Assembly: GCA_012932865.1 (NCBI GenBank)
Contig: SAXG01000008.1
Location: 930,001 to 994,000, forward strand
Direction of reading: 5' to 3'
DNA from: Amylostereum areolatum
Taxonomy: Eukaryota > Basidiomycota > Agaricomycetes > Russulales > Stereaceae
DNA length: 64,000 nt
Below the pieces are notes generated by a model. The model worked only from the letters and a program-made list of their open reading frames with translations. It made no database searches and was not told the DNA's origin. Below, in pieces: positions 47,366 through 58,177 of the stretch. The position numbers and the translations under genes were made by a program. Numbering within the stretch: position 1 is the first letter of the stretch; each line of letters starts with the position of its first letter.

Positions 47366-48104
47366 TTATTGATATGATAGGGGGAGCATTGTGAACATCT
47401 TCTGATGCGGCTGACCTGCACCATCGTATATGCCCCCCTGTGAGAACGCGTAAGTGGTGGACGATGGCACGGTAAGAGACAGGGAAAACTACCTCTGGCT
47501 CATACCCAAATCTGCCGAACAAAAGCGAGCACGGCGTGTGAGAGCCTGTGAGAGTAGCCCCGCGGGGAAGATAAATGAAACGTACTTTGCATAGAACCCC
47601 ATGACGGGAAGCTGGGATCCGGATACAACCTTGACATGATCGCCTTTCTGTCCGCTCGCGCGGGCATCGCGTTGGACAAAGTCGTGCAGCGCGAGCACGA
47701 GCTCCCGCCCGAAACGGTACTTGCGGTACGTTTTGAGGACCGCCAGGCGTCCAAGCGTGTAGTGCGCGTCGCCAGGAGCTTTGAAAGCACGAATGGTCCC
47801 GATTGGGGTGTGCGATGGCAGGAGGCGTAGCAGGAAATGCGTGGCAGTGGCGTCCATTCTGCGGGGACGAAGTGAGCGACGGCGACCGCGTGCACACGAC
47901 CGTCGGATATGAGAGTGCGGTGAGTCGGACGGGGTTGTGGATGTAAACTTACTCGTCGATTTCGAGTTCCAGGGGGAAACCTTGTTCGTGGCAGAAAACC
48001 TCTATTCGAACGTCATAACACTGCTGGATAAGGGCCAGCTGTTCGTCGGGGTCCTGCTGGGAGATGTCCACGATCTCGTGCGCAGGAGCGAGGGGCCTCT
48101 CCAT
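47366..48104 (-). CDS. GNAT-family N-acetyltransferase
   Basis: Exons 48104-47953, 47858-47586, 47511-47493 (19 nt) and 47437-47366 join in frame to 171 aa. Motifs: CYDVRIEVFCHEQGFPLELEIDE (typical N-terminal segment of the YjcF/ElaA-like branch), IGTIRAFKA, then the acetyl-CoA loop LGRLAVLKTYRKYRFGRELV, GSQLPVMGFYAKFGYEPE and the C-terminal GGIYDGAGQPHQKMFTM. It would move an acetyl group from acetyl-CoA to a small amine or protein; substrate unknown. The tiny third exon is supported by the exact match of the joined product to the family pattern. Start chosen at the Met of MERPLAPAHEIV; the open frame extends upstream but without family similarity. Confidence 0.88.
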
Positions 48105-49820
48105 CGGTTCTACACTCGCACAGCGGCCGGAGACAGTGTCCCTGGTCAGTGACTTCGGCGTAATTCCATGTAAGATGGCAGTGACATACCGTTCCGTCTG
48201 CGAGATCGGTGTCGTGAAGTGAAGGCAAAGGGGGCTCGCCGACGAGCTCGTCCTCCGAAGGCCCTGTGTTACGCGTACGAGGAAACCTGTACTTAGGCTG
48301 TGCATGAGATCATGATGTCCGCAGATGGCCTGCGGACATCTGTTACACCACCAGCAGTTGCCTCAGCATCAATCTATGATGGCCAGTTGGGGTGAGTCGA
48401 ATGGCGTGACCGGAGGTTCACGCTGGCTTCACGTCAGCTTGAATCTAAACCCCTGATTCGAGTTCCATCCCGCTTTTCCGTCAGTGTAAGCCAATTCCAC
48501 GCCAAAGTCAGCGTGAGCACAAGCTGGTCCGTCGGTTTCAAGCCCATTTCACTGGCATTTGTAAGAAGTGGAAAGAACGGAGTCCCCGCGCGATGAGTCT
48601 GAAGTCGATTATGTAAGCAATGTCAATTTTCGTCGTCGCGCGGTGTCGTTCTTGTTTCCTCTCACCACCTCCACCGCTCAACGTCAACTCCCTCCACCTG
48701 GCCACAGCATCTCATCTACCACTGGAGACCCCGGTATAGCTGATTTCGAGACCGGAATCACATATCGGAATCTCCTCAAAGAGTGGGCTTTGACCACCCC
48801 ACCCTTTCCCCTTCGCTCACATCAATGTCGAGGTCTCCAGCCCGCTCTCTCATGAGCATGAGTAGCATTGAGACAACAGCCTGGGTGCGTGTTAGTATCT
48901 CTCACTTCCTGCTCGTCTGTCTCACCACGCCACTCATGCATAGGCCCTACTAGTACCCCTGGGGATCTCTTGTTGCCGAGGGCTCTTTCGCACTTATGGG
49001 CTTTGCTCTCGGTCTTTCCTCGTGTTCTTGGTCTCTACTCGCGGTCTCGGTCTTTGCTTGCAGTCTTGGCCTGTGGTTGTCGTCTCGCTCCTCGCTCTCG
49101 GTCCCCCTGGGTCTCTGGTTTTTGCTCGCTGGCACTTGCTAGGTTATCTCAATCCCGTTTTGCTGGCATGCCAGGTAACACACTCTAATTCATTTTTCAT
49201 TCCTCCTTTTGGACCCGTAGACATCCTGTAACACCCCCCATGTACTTTGTATGGTAGTTCTCGGAATGATATATATATTACGATGCTTTGTTTGCTTCCA
49301 CATTGGGATGATAAGATTGCGATAAGCATGATTTGAGCCAGCATCCCGCCGATTGCTCCTTGACGAGCTTAGTAAGATAATTGGATTGAATCCGAAGGAA
49401 CTCAGCTTCCGACCCAAGGGAGCCCGTTGAGTCTGATATCAGCATGACATTTTTGGATTCCATCCGGTGTCACGCTAGCATCACACTCAGGGGCATGATA
49501 TCGGAATGAAGCTGAAGGATCTGCTGGTGGTGTACTGCAGCCCGACGGCGAAATAAGCGCCCGACTATATAAGGACACGCGAGGCCATTTTGCTCCCTCG
49601 ATTGATTCCCTCAGTCCACTTCACGAGCCTTTTCCTTTCTTTTTCTTTCCGAGCAGGGTACGTCGCCCTCCTCTACCTGTACACCCTGAAGCTGACCCGC
49701 TATCCCTCTTCTTGCGATCTAGTTCTCGGCAGCGCTCTTTTTTTATCCTTTCGAAATCGTCGACTTTTCCCTTGCTTTTTTGATTCAGCTTTTATCTCCC
49801 TCATCCAACACTCCAACATC
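48105..49820. other. Intergenic region upstream of the second cupredoxin
   Basis: 1.7 kb with no supportable gene. The last 250 bases hold a TATA box and a pyrimidine-rich leader of the cupredoxin gene. Confidence 0.5.
49566..49573 (+). promoter_or_regulatory. TATA box of cupredoxin gene
   Basis: TATATAAG about 250 bp before the ATG at 49821, followed by a long CT-rich leader, a pattern common in strongly expressed fungal genes. Confidence 0.55.
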
Positions 49821-50497
49821 ATGCGTTTCTTCACGTCTTTCCTCGCTGCTTCCGCTGCTCTTGTCTCTGTCGTGTCTGCCGCCAACTACACGGTGCAAGT
49901 CGGCTTGGACAATGGCCTGACCTACACCCCGCCCCAGCTCATGGCTCAACCGGGCGACATGGTTTCCTTCATGTTCTTGACGAAGAACCATGTGCGTTGT
50001 ACCGCTCTGTGCCCCTCCATACATCTCTAACGCTCGCTTTGCAGACTGTGACCCAGAGCTCGTTCGCTGAGCCCTGCACCTCGTTGCCTGGCGGCGTCGA
50101 CACCGGCTTCATCCCCGTCGCGGACCCCAACTCCCCAACCGTGACCGCGATGACCATGATGGTGAACGACACGAACCCGATCTGGTTCTACTGCCGTCAG
50201 CAGGGGTGCGTGCTCTCCCTTTCTCCCCGCCGAGTCTCCGTCCCGATCGTGACGTTTGTCTCATTACCACACAGGCACTGCATGCAGGGCATGGTTTTCG
50301 CGATCAACCCCACGCCTGCGCAACCGTACGAGACCTTCCAGGCTGCGGCGATGAACACGACCGCGCCCATGATGAACATGACGGCGGCAGAGACCGAGTC
50401 CGCGCCGTCCGCCACTGAAGTCATCGTCCAGCTCGTCCAGGCCGCGGAACCGTGGTGGAATGCCAAGCGCAGCCCCGCGCTGAAACGCGAGATCTGA
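49821..50497 (+). CDS. Extracellular cupredoxin, not GPI-anchored
   Basis: Exons 49821-49991, 50045-50205 and 50275-50497 join to 184 aa. Signal peptide MRFFTSFLAASAALVSVVSA, then PPQLMAQPGDMVSFMFLTKNH (first copper His at the exon end), NPIWFYCRQQG and HCMQGMVFAIN, giving the His, Cys, His, Met set of a type 1 copper site. A Met/Thr-rich linker (MNTTAPMMNMTAAETES) follows, then a basic tail ending RSPALKREI, with no hydrophobic GPI signal, unlike the paralogue at 15000-15753. Intron phases are identical in the two genes, which confirms both models. Likely a secreted copper or electron carrier; partner unknown. Confidence 0.88.
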
Positions 50498-51290
50498 AAC
50501 GCTCGCACTTACTTACTTACGATGTTTTCCTGTTGGACATGTGCTGATCACGACGACACGACGATTTCTTTTGGTTTATGCTTACTCACGGATTGCTGTA
50601 ATTGTCACGACTTGAAATAGATTGGATTGGCTCGTGTTGCTCGTATGGAAAAGTGCTTCAACGACGTTGATGTGGAGGAGTTATAAATCAATAGAATGCG
50701 ACGGGCGCTCGGGGCGGATACGTACCTTCTCACCCTCACCTTCAGGTTGTTTGGCTCCACAAGCTTGAATCTAGCAACATTCACCTGGTGTGTATTTCGC
50801 TCTCCGTGCGCCGTTGTGTTGTTTTGACGGCTTCACAGCCTACCGCACAGTCATGGTCGTGGCGAATGGCAATGCGTGCGTTGCACTCTTGACCTGCTCC
50901 GTACTGCCGCGGGAGCTCCCCAAACGTTCTCATTCTTAGCTCTTTGGCTGAACAGCCTTTCGTGCTGCTTGAGGGGAAACTTGTCAACGTCGCCCGCTGC
51001 GGTAGACGACGGTAAGCTCTTTTGTCTTTCCGGTAAAGGATGTACAATGCATCCAGCAATCGAAGCGATTAAACATCCCCTTATCGATTGTCTTTCGCCA
51101 TTGTACCTCTTCGCAAATTCAAACCCAACCGTGGCGCGGGAACATATGCATTGTCCATTGTTCGATGTCACAAGTTGGCCACCGCCTATAAAATTCGACC
51201 CCCAGCTCGACATCGCGCACTCCTCGCTTCCCGAACAGCCCCACGAACCACGTCCAGTCTTTACGTCGACCTTCCTCCTTAAAAACAACC
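50498..51290. other. Intergenic spacer
   Basis: About 790 bases; the right end is the promoter of the small gene at 51291. Nothing else recognised. Confidence 0.5.
51187..51193 (+). promoter_or_regulatory. TATA box of the gene at 51291
   Basis: TATAAAA about 100 bp before the ATG, good spacing for a short leader. Confidence 0.5.
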
Positions 51291-51891
51291 ATGCTCGCGA
51301 GCATCTCCGCCATGCCCTCGTTCTCCTCCGTGATGGAGTACATAATGACTCCGGCACGTTCTGCCTCTCAGCTCTTTCGTCTCACCGCTCACACCGCCGC
51401 GTCCTCCCCAGCCCCCCAAAAAGACGCCTTTGCGCCCGGCCTTGCGCAGAACCGGATTCTTCGACAAGGTCGGCAATGTCAATCCCCCGCTCTGCCGCGC
51501 GCCCCGTCCCTGCATGCCCACCGACGCACTCGCGCCCTACCTCTACTTCGGATTCGCCGTCTCTGGCGACATCCTCAAGCGCTGCGGCCCCTCACCGACG
51601 GTCCTCGACGGCGTGCGCGCACTCAAGGCGCGTTCGGGCATCGCGCGGCTCGGGATGCGCTACGGCGGGGCGGACAGTGACATACCGGTGCGTGCGTTGT
51701 GGTGCGTGCTCCCGAGCGGTGCGGTTCCCGTGTTGGTGTTATGCACCGCGACATCGGCGCAGTATAAGGAGAGGCCGTCGCAGGAGCAGGTGGATCGGCT
51801 CGCGGCGTTGATTGGACACCCGCCGAGATGGTGGGTCGATTTTGCGGTGTTCGAGGTGGAAGCGAAGGAAAGAGTGCTTGTCGAACGGTGA
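51291..51891 (+). CDS. Small protein of unknown function
   Basis: Two exons, 51291-51329 and 51412-51891, give 172 aa. The 82-nt intron is the one that shifts frame correctly between the ATG exon (MLASISAMPSFSS) and the long open frame. The latter reads TGFFDKVGNVNPPLCRAPRP, PYLYFGFAVSGDILKRCGPS and RLAALIGHPPRWWVDFAVFE, which looks like compact globular protein. No signal peptide, membrane span or known domain. TATA box upstream. Role unknown. Confidence 0.6.
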
Positions 51892-52227
51892 GCGTGCTGT
51901 ATACGTACTTTCCATGAATCACAATGTGTTATTGCTGCCCTTCTCGGCGCGACCGTCTGATTACTGGTGTGTTAAGGTCGTTCTACACGCACTGCCTACA
52001 TCTATGTAGTACTTGCGCATACGAGGGAACCCCAAACTCAAGCGCTCAGACGCAGCCACGGCCAGAACAAAAATCCAAGAGCAATTACATTTGAGTACAT
52101 TGATTAGTATTTGTACACGGTTCGGGGCTATGCTAACCTACAGATCTACAGAACTATACACGACGACAGATTGGCCCGATCATGTTCATACATCCCAATA
52201 ATAATTTGATTCTGCCCGCCGCCGTCC
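51892..52227. other. Convergent 3' spacer
   Basis: Spacer between two converging genes; no feature recognised. Confidence 0.5.
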
Positions 52228-53581
52228 TCATAGACGGGCCATGGACGCCTGTGTCATCGCCGCCTGCACGGTATTGAACAACGCGAGCGCGCTGCCGTCC
52301 GGATTCTCTTGAATGGCCTGCGCTCAGACCGTCAGCGCCAGTCAACTGCGACGATCTGCAGGGAAACGTACAAGGTGGCCCGCGTTGGGAACCAGCTGGA
52401 TAGACGCCATCCTGCGCCCCGCGGACGCATCGCACAGTTGTTCGCGCGCCTTCCGCGACCTGTCAAGCAACGCGCCACCATATCAGCGCCCGCGTTCTGG
52501 AAAGGAGGTCCTCGGGTGGGATGGCGGAGAGGGAAACACGTACACCATCTCTGGTCGTTCGCCGAAAATCATGTGCACGGGGATCGAGGCGCACAGCCGC
52601 GACAGCTCGGCGCCGGCCATGATGTGCGCAGAGCCCGCTTCGTACACGCCGACCTCCTGCTCCTTCAGACACGTCGTTGACACGATCCCGGTGGCTGGAT
52701 CCACGCTGAGCGCGTGCGTCTGCATCGCCGAACAACCGTCAGCCAAAATGACACGTCGCAAACGGGGCTGACTGACGAGATAGAGTCGGAGGACCCGCGA
52801 GTCCCAGGCCTTCCACGGGTAACGTGCGGAAAGGTACGCAGCGGCGGCGTTGAGACTCGGCCACGAAAACGGGCGTGCCATCGCGCCGCGCGTGTTGGCC
52901 TTTCCGATCGCGAAGCGCGGGTCGTTGGGGAGCACGGGCGGGACGATGGTCACGGGCTCGAAGAAGATCATGGACACGAAGGGCAGTCGGCGGCTGCGTT
53001 TTGCGGCGAGCACCCTGGCGAAGAAGGATCAGCGGCGAGCCACGGAATGCCAGCTTGATGCCAGCCACGGAACTGGTAGCGCGCGTACCATGCGGTCGTG
53101 CTTGCAGAGTGGCCGACGGCGACGAGTCTGCGGCCGGAGACAAAGCTGGAGGAAACGAAGTAGGCGAGGAGGTCGGCGTATTCTTCTGTGGCTGTCGTGG
53201 AGTGGTCAGAGGGATGCGGGGAGACGAGTGGCGGCGGTTACATACAGACGCTGTCTCTTCGCAAGAGCGCGGATTTGTTGAGGACGCCCGCCTCGCCATG
53301 GCTTTGCCAGTCCAGACTCCACGCATCGCGGATGCGGCGACGTGGACTCGCGGCGTCGTGGTCGAACAATCGTTGGATGGTGGGCTCCCATTGCTCTTTG
53401 TCTGCGCATGGTTAGTTAGAGGCCATCTTGGGACCGAGGTGAACGACGTACGAAAGCTGATCCCATGCGCGAATATCAGGCTGAGTCCGTCCCAGTCCTG
53501 ACGCTCTTCTCGTTTGTAATGCTTCGCAGTCGCGAGCAGGCCGGTTCTAGGGTGGGTGAAGACATGAGTCTTGGTGAGCAT
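52228..53581 (-). CDS. Alpha/beta-hydrolase fold protein
   Basis: About six exons. The start region reads LLATAKHYKREERQDWDGLS, then LIFAHGISFHKEQWEPTIQR (oxyanion His-Gly), RIRDAWSLDWQSHGEAGVLN, ALLRRDS. The elbow is RRLVAVGHSASTTAW, with Ser in GHSAS as nucleophile. Next come SMIFFEPVTIVPP, YPWKAWDSRVLRLYLV and a last part with MASIQLVPNAGHL carrying the catalytic His. The product ends AAMTQASMARL. Ser-His with an acidic partner suggests an esterase or lipase-like enzyme; the toxin- or ester-type substrate cannot be told. Introns are GT..AG; the first splits the HGIS-FH motif and the third splits the Trp codon after GHSASTTA. Start Met is the first in frame and weakly supported. Confidence 0.8.
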
Positions 53582-54800
53582 GTTGAATCGGACGTGCGGG
53601 GCGAGGGAAGAGTGATCCTGGAGTATTTGTATAGATTGGGGTGCGGGGGATATCTAGCATCAGGAGAACCGGTGTTGACGAGCATATAAGGCAGAGCAGG
53701 CCAAGGACAGCCCCAAGCGGTTGCCACGAATCGACCTTGCTCGCTTCGCTTCCTGGTGAGAAAGACAAACGGGTTTGTGTATCCCTTTGTAACCCGGTCG
53801 AGTAAGGAAGGCATCGTGCGCAGGTGTAGAATCCAGGAGCGAACCCGATAATGATATCAGAAAGTGAAGAGGTTTCCCGTGCTTCGAAAGGCCAGGTCGG
53901 GAACAAGTCGGGAACGTCGGGAGGCTGATGCGTCCCCTAGAGTCGATTACTTAGTTCTAAAACGGGAAGAAGCTCCGTCAATAGAGTACAACGCCATGGC
54001 AGCAATTTTTTCGGGGGGAAGTTTTGAGGAAGGGACTCCGACGTGCGCAGGCAATGTGACGACGAGCGGAGGGCGGAGGTTCTCCGTGGAAGGGGTCGGC
54101 GGGAACGTGGACAAGGCCGACTAACGATCACCACCGTTGTAGGCGCATGGCGTCTACGATACGTTTCCGCCTCCACCTGGACCAGTACTGCGACAAGTAG
54201 GTTCAAGCGTCTTGCTGGCACTTGCAATCCTCGAAGACGACTTGAAGCATTGAGCCAAGTTCCTCCGTTCACACCGGCGGTAGGTAAGTTTTACGGACGT
54301 ATCCAGTGGCGGTCATTGAATATTGAATATTGAATATTGATGCATCGATGTTGCATCGTTTATGATGGTCCAGGTTCACGTTCTCCCAGGCATCATTTTC
54401 ACCAGATGTCAGAAGCCGATGATGGAAGGCTTTGCACTCTTTCGTGTAAATGTCATAGATAAGTAGGGAAGGTATACTTTTGAGTCTTTTGACGGGATCC
54501 GAAGGCCACCAGTGCGCCCAGTCCCACCTTGATTGAACTGAAGTGGGCCGTACTCTGAGCGCCGAGCGGGCAACAAGCATTTGCGTAGTGCTTGGGTCAA
54601 TCGTACATTAAAGTTGTGGCCAAACAGCGGGTCCTTGTACACAGACAGGCAGAGAGCGACCTCTTGGATCGCGGGCCCGGGAGGAAAGAAGGCCGAACTT
54701 CTGTGTCCCCACGCCCGACACCATCGCCTGCGCTACAAACACGTCCTGAGCACTTCACGTAGTTCGCTGAGCGTCGTTTGAGATAAACTTACAGTCCTTT
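53582..54800. other. Intergenic region with short tandem repeat
   Basis: 1.2 kb without a gene. At 54316-54340 the 7-mer TTGAATA is repeated three times, followed by the near-palindrome GATGCATCGATG. Confidence 0.5.
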
Positions 54801-55791
54801 CAGTCATCCTTCGCTTTGAGTAGTTGCTTCCACCACACAGTGAGACCATGATGCGTTGCATATAGCGTTTTCGACCATAGCTGACCGTCGGACACCCTCC
54901 GGAAAAGCTCCCCTTCCTTCGGTATGTCACATGTCAACAGCGATCTTCCTCTTGAGCGCCTCTTCTGACGGCTGCAGGGGTTTGAGCACTTTCACCAAGC
55001 GCAGGCGGAGCGTAGGGCGACGTTTAGTGAGCTCGGACAGAGGGCCGATAAATCCAAAACGCATGCTGTGGAACCTCGAAGTCAAGAACGAAGAGCTTCT
55101 CAGGGCCATCGAGATGAAGAACTTCGCGGAGTCAATGCCCTCGCGGGTTGTAGCGAGATCCCCAATCGTTAATTTGCACCTCCGTCACGAGCCCGTCCTC
55201 GAGCAGCATGCGTCGGAAGTGCAGGTACTCCTTCGTTATGGCGATACGCCCGCCTCTGATATGCCAGGGCTCGTTATCCGGATACAAAAGATCCTTTCCC
55301 TTTGAAAACGTAGCCGGGTCCGCGTTTGGAGTGATACGAAAACGAAGGTGGCCTTCGTCCAGGCGCGTGGGGTGTGGGCGGGTGGTAGTACAGGAATCCA
55401 CGCGTATTGGGTGGGAAAGCTGACTGCTCCTTGTCTGTGTTACTTCGAACATGTGCGGTGTATCCGCGGAGGTAGAGTGCTTGAAGGTATAGGGGGCCTG
55501 AGGCTTCCTCCACCCGCAGCAGGTTGGTCTTGTGTCCGCCCATGTCTATGTAATCAGAGAAGCGAAGGCGAGCAGGATCGAGGGTGTGTAAGCCTTTTTT
55601 CTGCAAGTAGGAGCACTGTAACAGGATGAAGCGAACGACTCGTGTGTGGAGTGAGAACCGTCACGCGATAAAGTGAAACGTACGCGCTGGATCCATAGTC
55701 TTTGACCCCTGAGGACGGTTCGTGAGTTATGTGGGCGGTACAGACTTGTTATAATCGCTAGTGTGAATTTCGAGGTCGTGTATTGAGACAT
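54801..55791 (-). pseudogene. Copy 3 of uncharacterised four-copy family, disabled
   Basis: Exon 1 (55791-55684, 108 nt) equals that of copy 4 in length and ends RLWIQR; exon 2 starts at 55615 with CSYLQKKGLHTLDPARL. A two-base deletion relative to copy 4, just after GFLYYHPPT (about 55375-55390), breaks the frame. The next frame continues LDEGHLRFRITPNADPATF, DLLYPDNEPWHIRGGRIAI and DGLVTEVQINDWGSRYNPRG, then stops. A third frame follows with EKLFVLDFEV, and later RLVKVLKPLQPSEEALKRK and KEGELFRRVSD in further frames. The 3' intron has been lost or eroded. At least three frame breaks: a clear pseudogene, most similar to the intact neighbour. Confidence 0.8.
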
Positions 55792-56535
55792 TGTCCTGGG
55801 TTCGTGCTATCAAACTCTGACAGTCGCGATTTTAGGGGGCACATACCCTCCTTGGCATCCAGCCGTGATGGTCAGCCCGCGTCCCACGTCACGCTCCAGT
55901 GGTTGCTAGTGGGGAGCGTGGTTGACGTAAACACAGGACGTACAGAAGGGGTTGAGGTGGGAGAAAGGATGAAAATACGGCAGGCGGTCGTGTTATGGTC
56001 AATGTTGGAAAGCAGAAGGACCAAGTTCAAGGAGATCGTCTGCGGAGGGCTTTAGTTTCAGCGGGCCGTCGCACCCGCCACGCGAGGAAAGTAAGTACAG
56101 TAGATCCAAACTTCAAAGGGTGCATGACAATCCTTGAATCAGGAGTCGTATACGCGACGATTAAAAAGAAAGGTAGGTATCGACTGTGAAGGCGTGTTAC
56201 GATTGTGCTACTGTTTGCACCTGAAGATAACCTTCGCGGTTGCATGATGAGGCGAGCTTGGAGAGGAGATCCGGTTTCTGTGCTCGCGAAAATTGGGCCA
56301 GCAATGTTGCAATAGTGCCGTTTATGGGCTAATCGTACAATATTATTACTGTTATGGTCATCTAACGGACACGAGCGACGACCGGGTATATAAGAAAAGA
56401 ACAGGCCCCCCATTGATAACCACGAGGTGGAGAGGAAGCAGGGTCGATAGAACTGAAACCCTAGTCCTGGATACAAACATGCCCTAAGTGATGCAGCCCA
56501 CCTGCGAGGCTTGGGCGAACTTACTGTCCGCTCTG
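55792..56535. other. Spacer between copies 3 and 4
   Basis: About 740 bases between the broken and the intact family copy. No gene or repeat recognised. Confidence 0.5.
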
Positions 56536-57693
56536 TTACTTCCCACCTTTGACGCGTGCAGGGCTTTCTCCCCTCTCGGACGCCCAGCGCTCCCACACCG
56601 CATAGAGAGCGCGGGTTTTCCTCCCTATTCTCTTCGTCCAAGGATGATCGCCGAGATACTGTCTAAAGAGTTCCCCTTCTTCCGGCAAGTAAGGTGCGAT
56701 CTTCCAATTGAGCGCCTCTTCCGACGTCCGCAGAGGCTTGAGCACCTTCACCAGACGCAGAGAGAGTTCCAGGTATTTGCTTCTCGTTCCCGTGCGTACA
56801 CCGGCGTCCTCGAAGCGGCAAATCGCCCTCCCTGCCTGTCATCAATGACACGTCGCGGCCACCAACGGCTGAGGGGACAGAACATACCAGTGCACAACGA
56901 CGTAGCGTTTGCTCCCTGGCGCACAGTTAGAGGATGTATCAGTGTCCATTCCTTGTGCTCGCCAGAAGGGGAGCGGATATAGAATCTATGGTGTGCACCC
57001 TCGAAGTCGATGAAGAAAGGCTTCTCGAGGTCATCGATAACATCCCGAAGGCGTTTCCCGCGCGGGCTGTAGCGGGATCCCCACTCGATAAGTTGCGCCT
57101 CCGTCACGAGTCCATCTTCGAGTAGCATGCGTCGGAAGTGCAGGTACTCCTTCGTTATGGCGATGCGCCCGCCTCTGATATGCCAGGGCTCATTATCCGG
57201 GTACAAAAGATCCTTGCCCTGCGAAAAGGTAGCGCGGTCCGCGCTTGGGGTGATGCGAAAACGGAGGTGGCCCTCATCCAAAGGCAGGAGGGACGTGGGC
57301 GGGTGGTAGTACAGGAATCCGTGGGTATCTGGTGGGAAAACTGACTGCTCTCGGTCTGAGCTCCTAGTCCGTCCGGTATAGCCACGGAGGTATTCTATTG
57401 AGAGTCGAGGCTGCGGAAGGAGGACCTTGTACTTCTGACCACTCATGTGTATGTAATCAGAGGGCTGGAGGCGAGCGGGATCGAGGGTGTGTATGTCCTT
57501 CCTTCCAATTCGATGGCACTGTATCAGAAAAAAGCGGGCAACTCGTAGGGAATGGGGACTACTAATCGAGCGAAGTGAAACGCACTCGATGGACCCACAG
57601 TCTTTGAGCTCTCTGCATCGTTCGCGCGGTTGGGGGGCTGTAAAATCGTGCCACAAGGGCCGGTGTGCATCGCAATGTCGTGTATTGGAGCAT
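56536..57693 (-). CDS. Copy 4 of uncharacterised four-copy family, intact
   Basis: Exons 57693-57586, 57518-56888 and 56831-56536 join in frame to 344 aa, intron phases 0 and 1. Exon 1 gives a basic leader (MLQYTTLRCTPALVARFYSP, later QRLWVHR) with no acidic residue, resembling a mitochondrial presequence. Core motifs: IHTLDPARLQPSDYIHM, THGFLYYHPP, LDEGHLRFRITPSADRATF, DLLYPDNEPWHIRGGRIAIT, LEDGLVTEAQLIEW, SPRGKRLRDVIDDLEKPFFI, LIHPLTVRQ, RAICRFEDAG, RLVKVLKPLRTSEEAL, EGELFRQYLGDHPW and AVWERWASERGE. A longer open frame continues upstream of exon 1, but comparison with copy 3 shows the start at 57693. No known domain; function unknown. Confidence 0.78.
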
Positions 57694-58177
57694 TTTCCTG
57701 GGGTTGTGCTGTGAGAGTCTGCAAGCCGCAGCTTAGACAGCCTTTGAGAGGCACACGTACCTATTCTAATCTCCGTAACATCCAGCCGCCGTGCCAACTG
57801 TCCACCGCCTCGCACGGTACAACACTTTGGATCCGGAGTTTGCAGATTTAGCACCGTGCTCAAACCTTGCTGGGATGTGCGTGGAAACTCTGTATATCTG
57901 ACGTGCAAGGGAAGGGAGGAGTTGTGCGGGAGAAGGGGAGAAAGATGGTCTCTTGTCGTAGACCTTACCAGAAGACAGTCGTTCTGGTATAAGGAGAAAG
58001 ACAGGCGGTCACTGGGTCGTCGCACTCGCGGTCGTTGATTGGATGAAAGCAGCGATCGGGGCCTCGGGCCGTCCCCGACCGCCCCCGTCCTCAACTCCTC
58101 AAGGCTGACTTCTCCTTCACTTCCTTACCCTTTCCTCACCTCGAGCTCTCAGTATTGCCTATACGCTTCAGGCTAAG
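57694..58177. promoter_or_regulatory. Divergent promoter region
   Basis: 484 bp between the start of family copy 4 (minus) and the TLC gene (plus). Open on the minus strand by chance; no conserved box identified. Confidence 0.35.

Noticed and set aside
57694..58094. Upstream extension of the open frame of family copy 4 to a 448-codon protein
   Set aside because: Comparison with copy 3 shows homologous first exons starting at 57693 and 55791 with an intron between exon 1 and the core; the extension has no counterpart.
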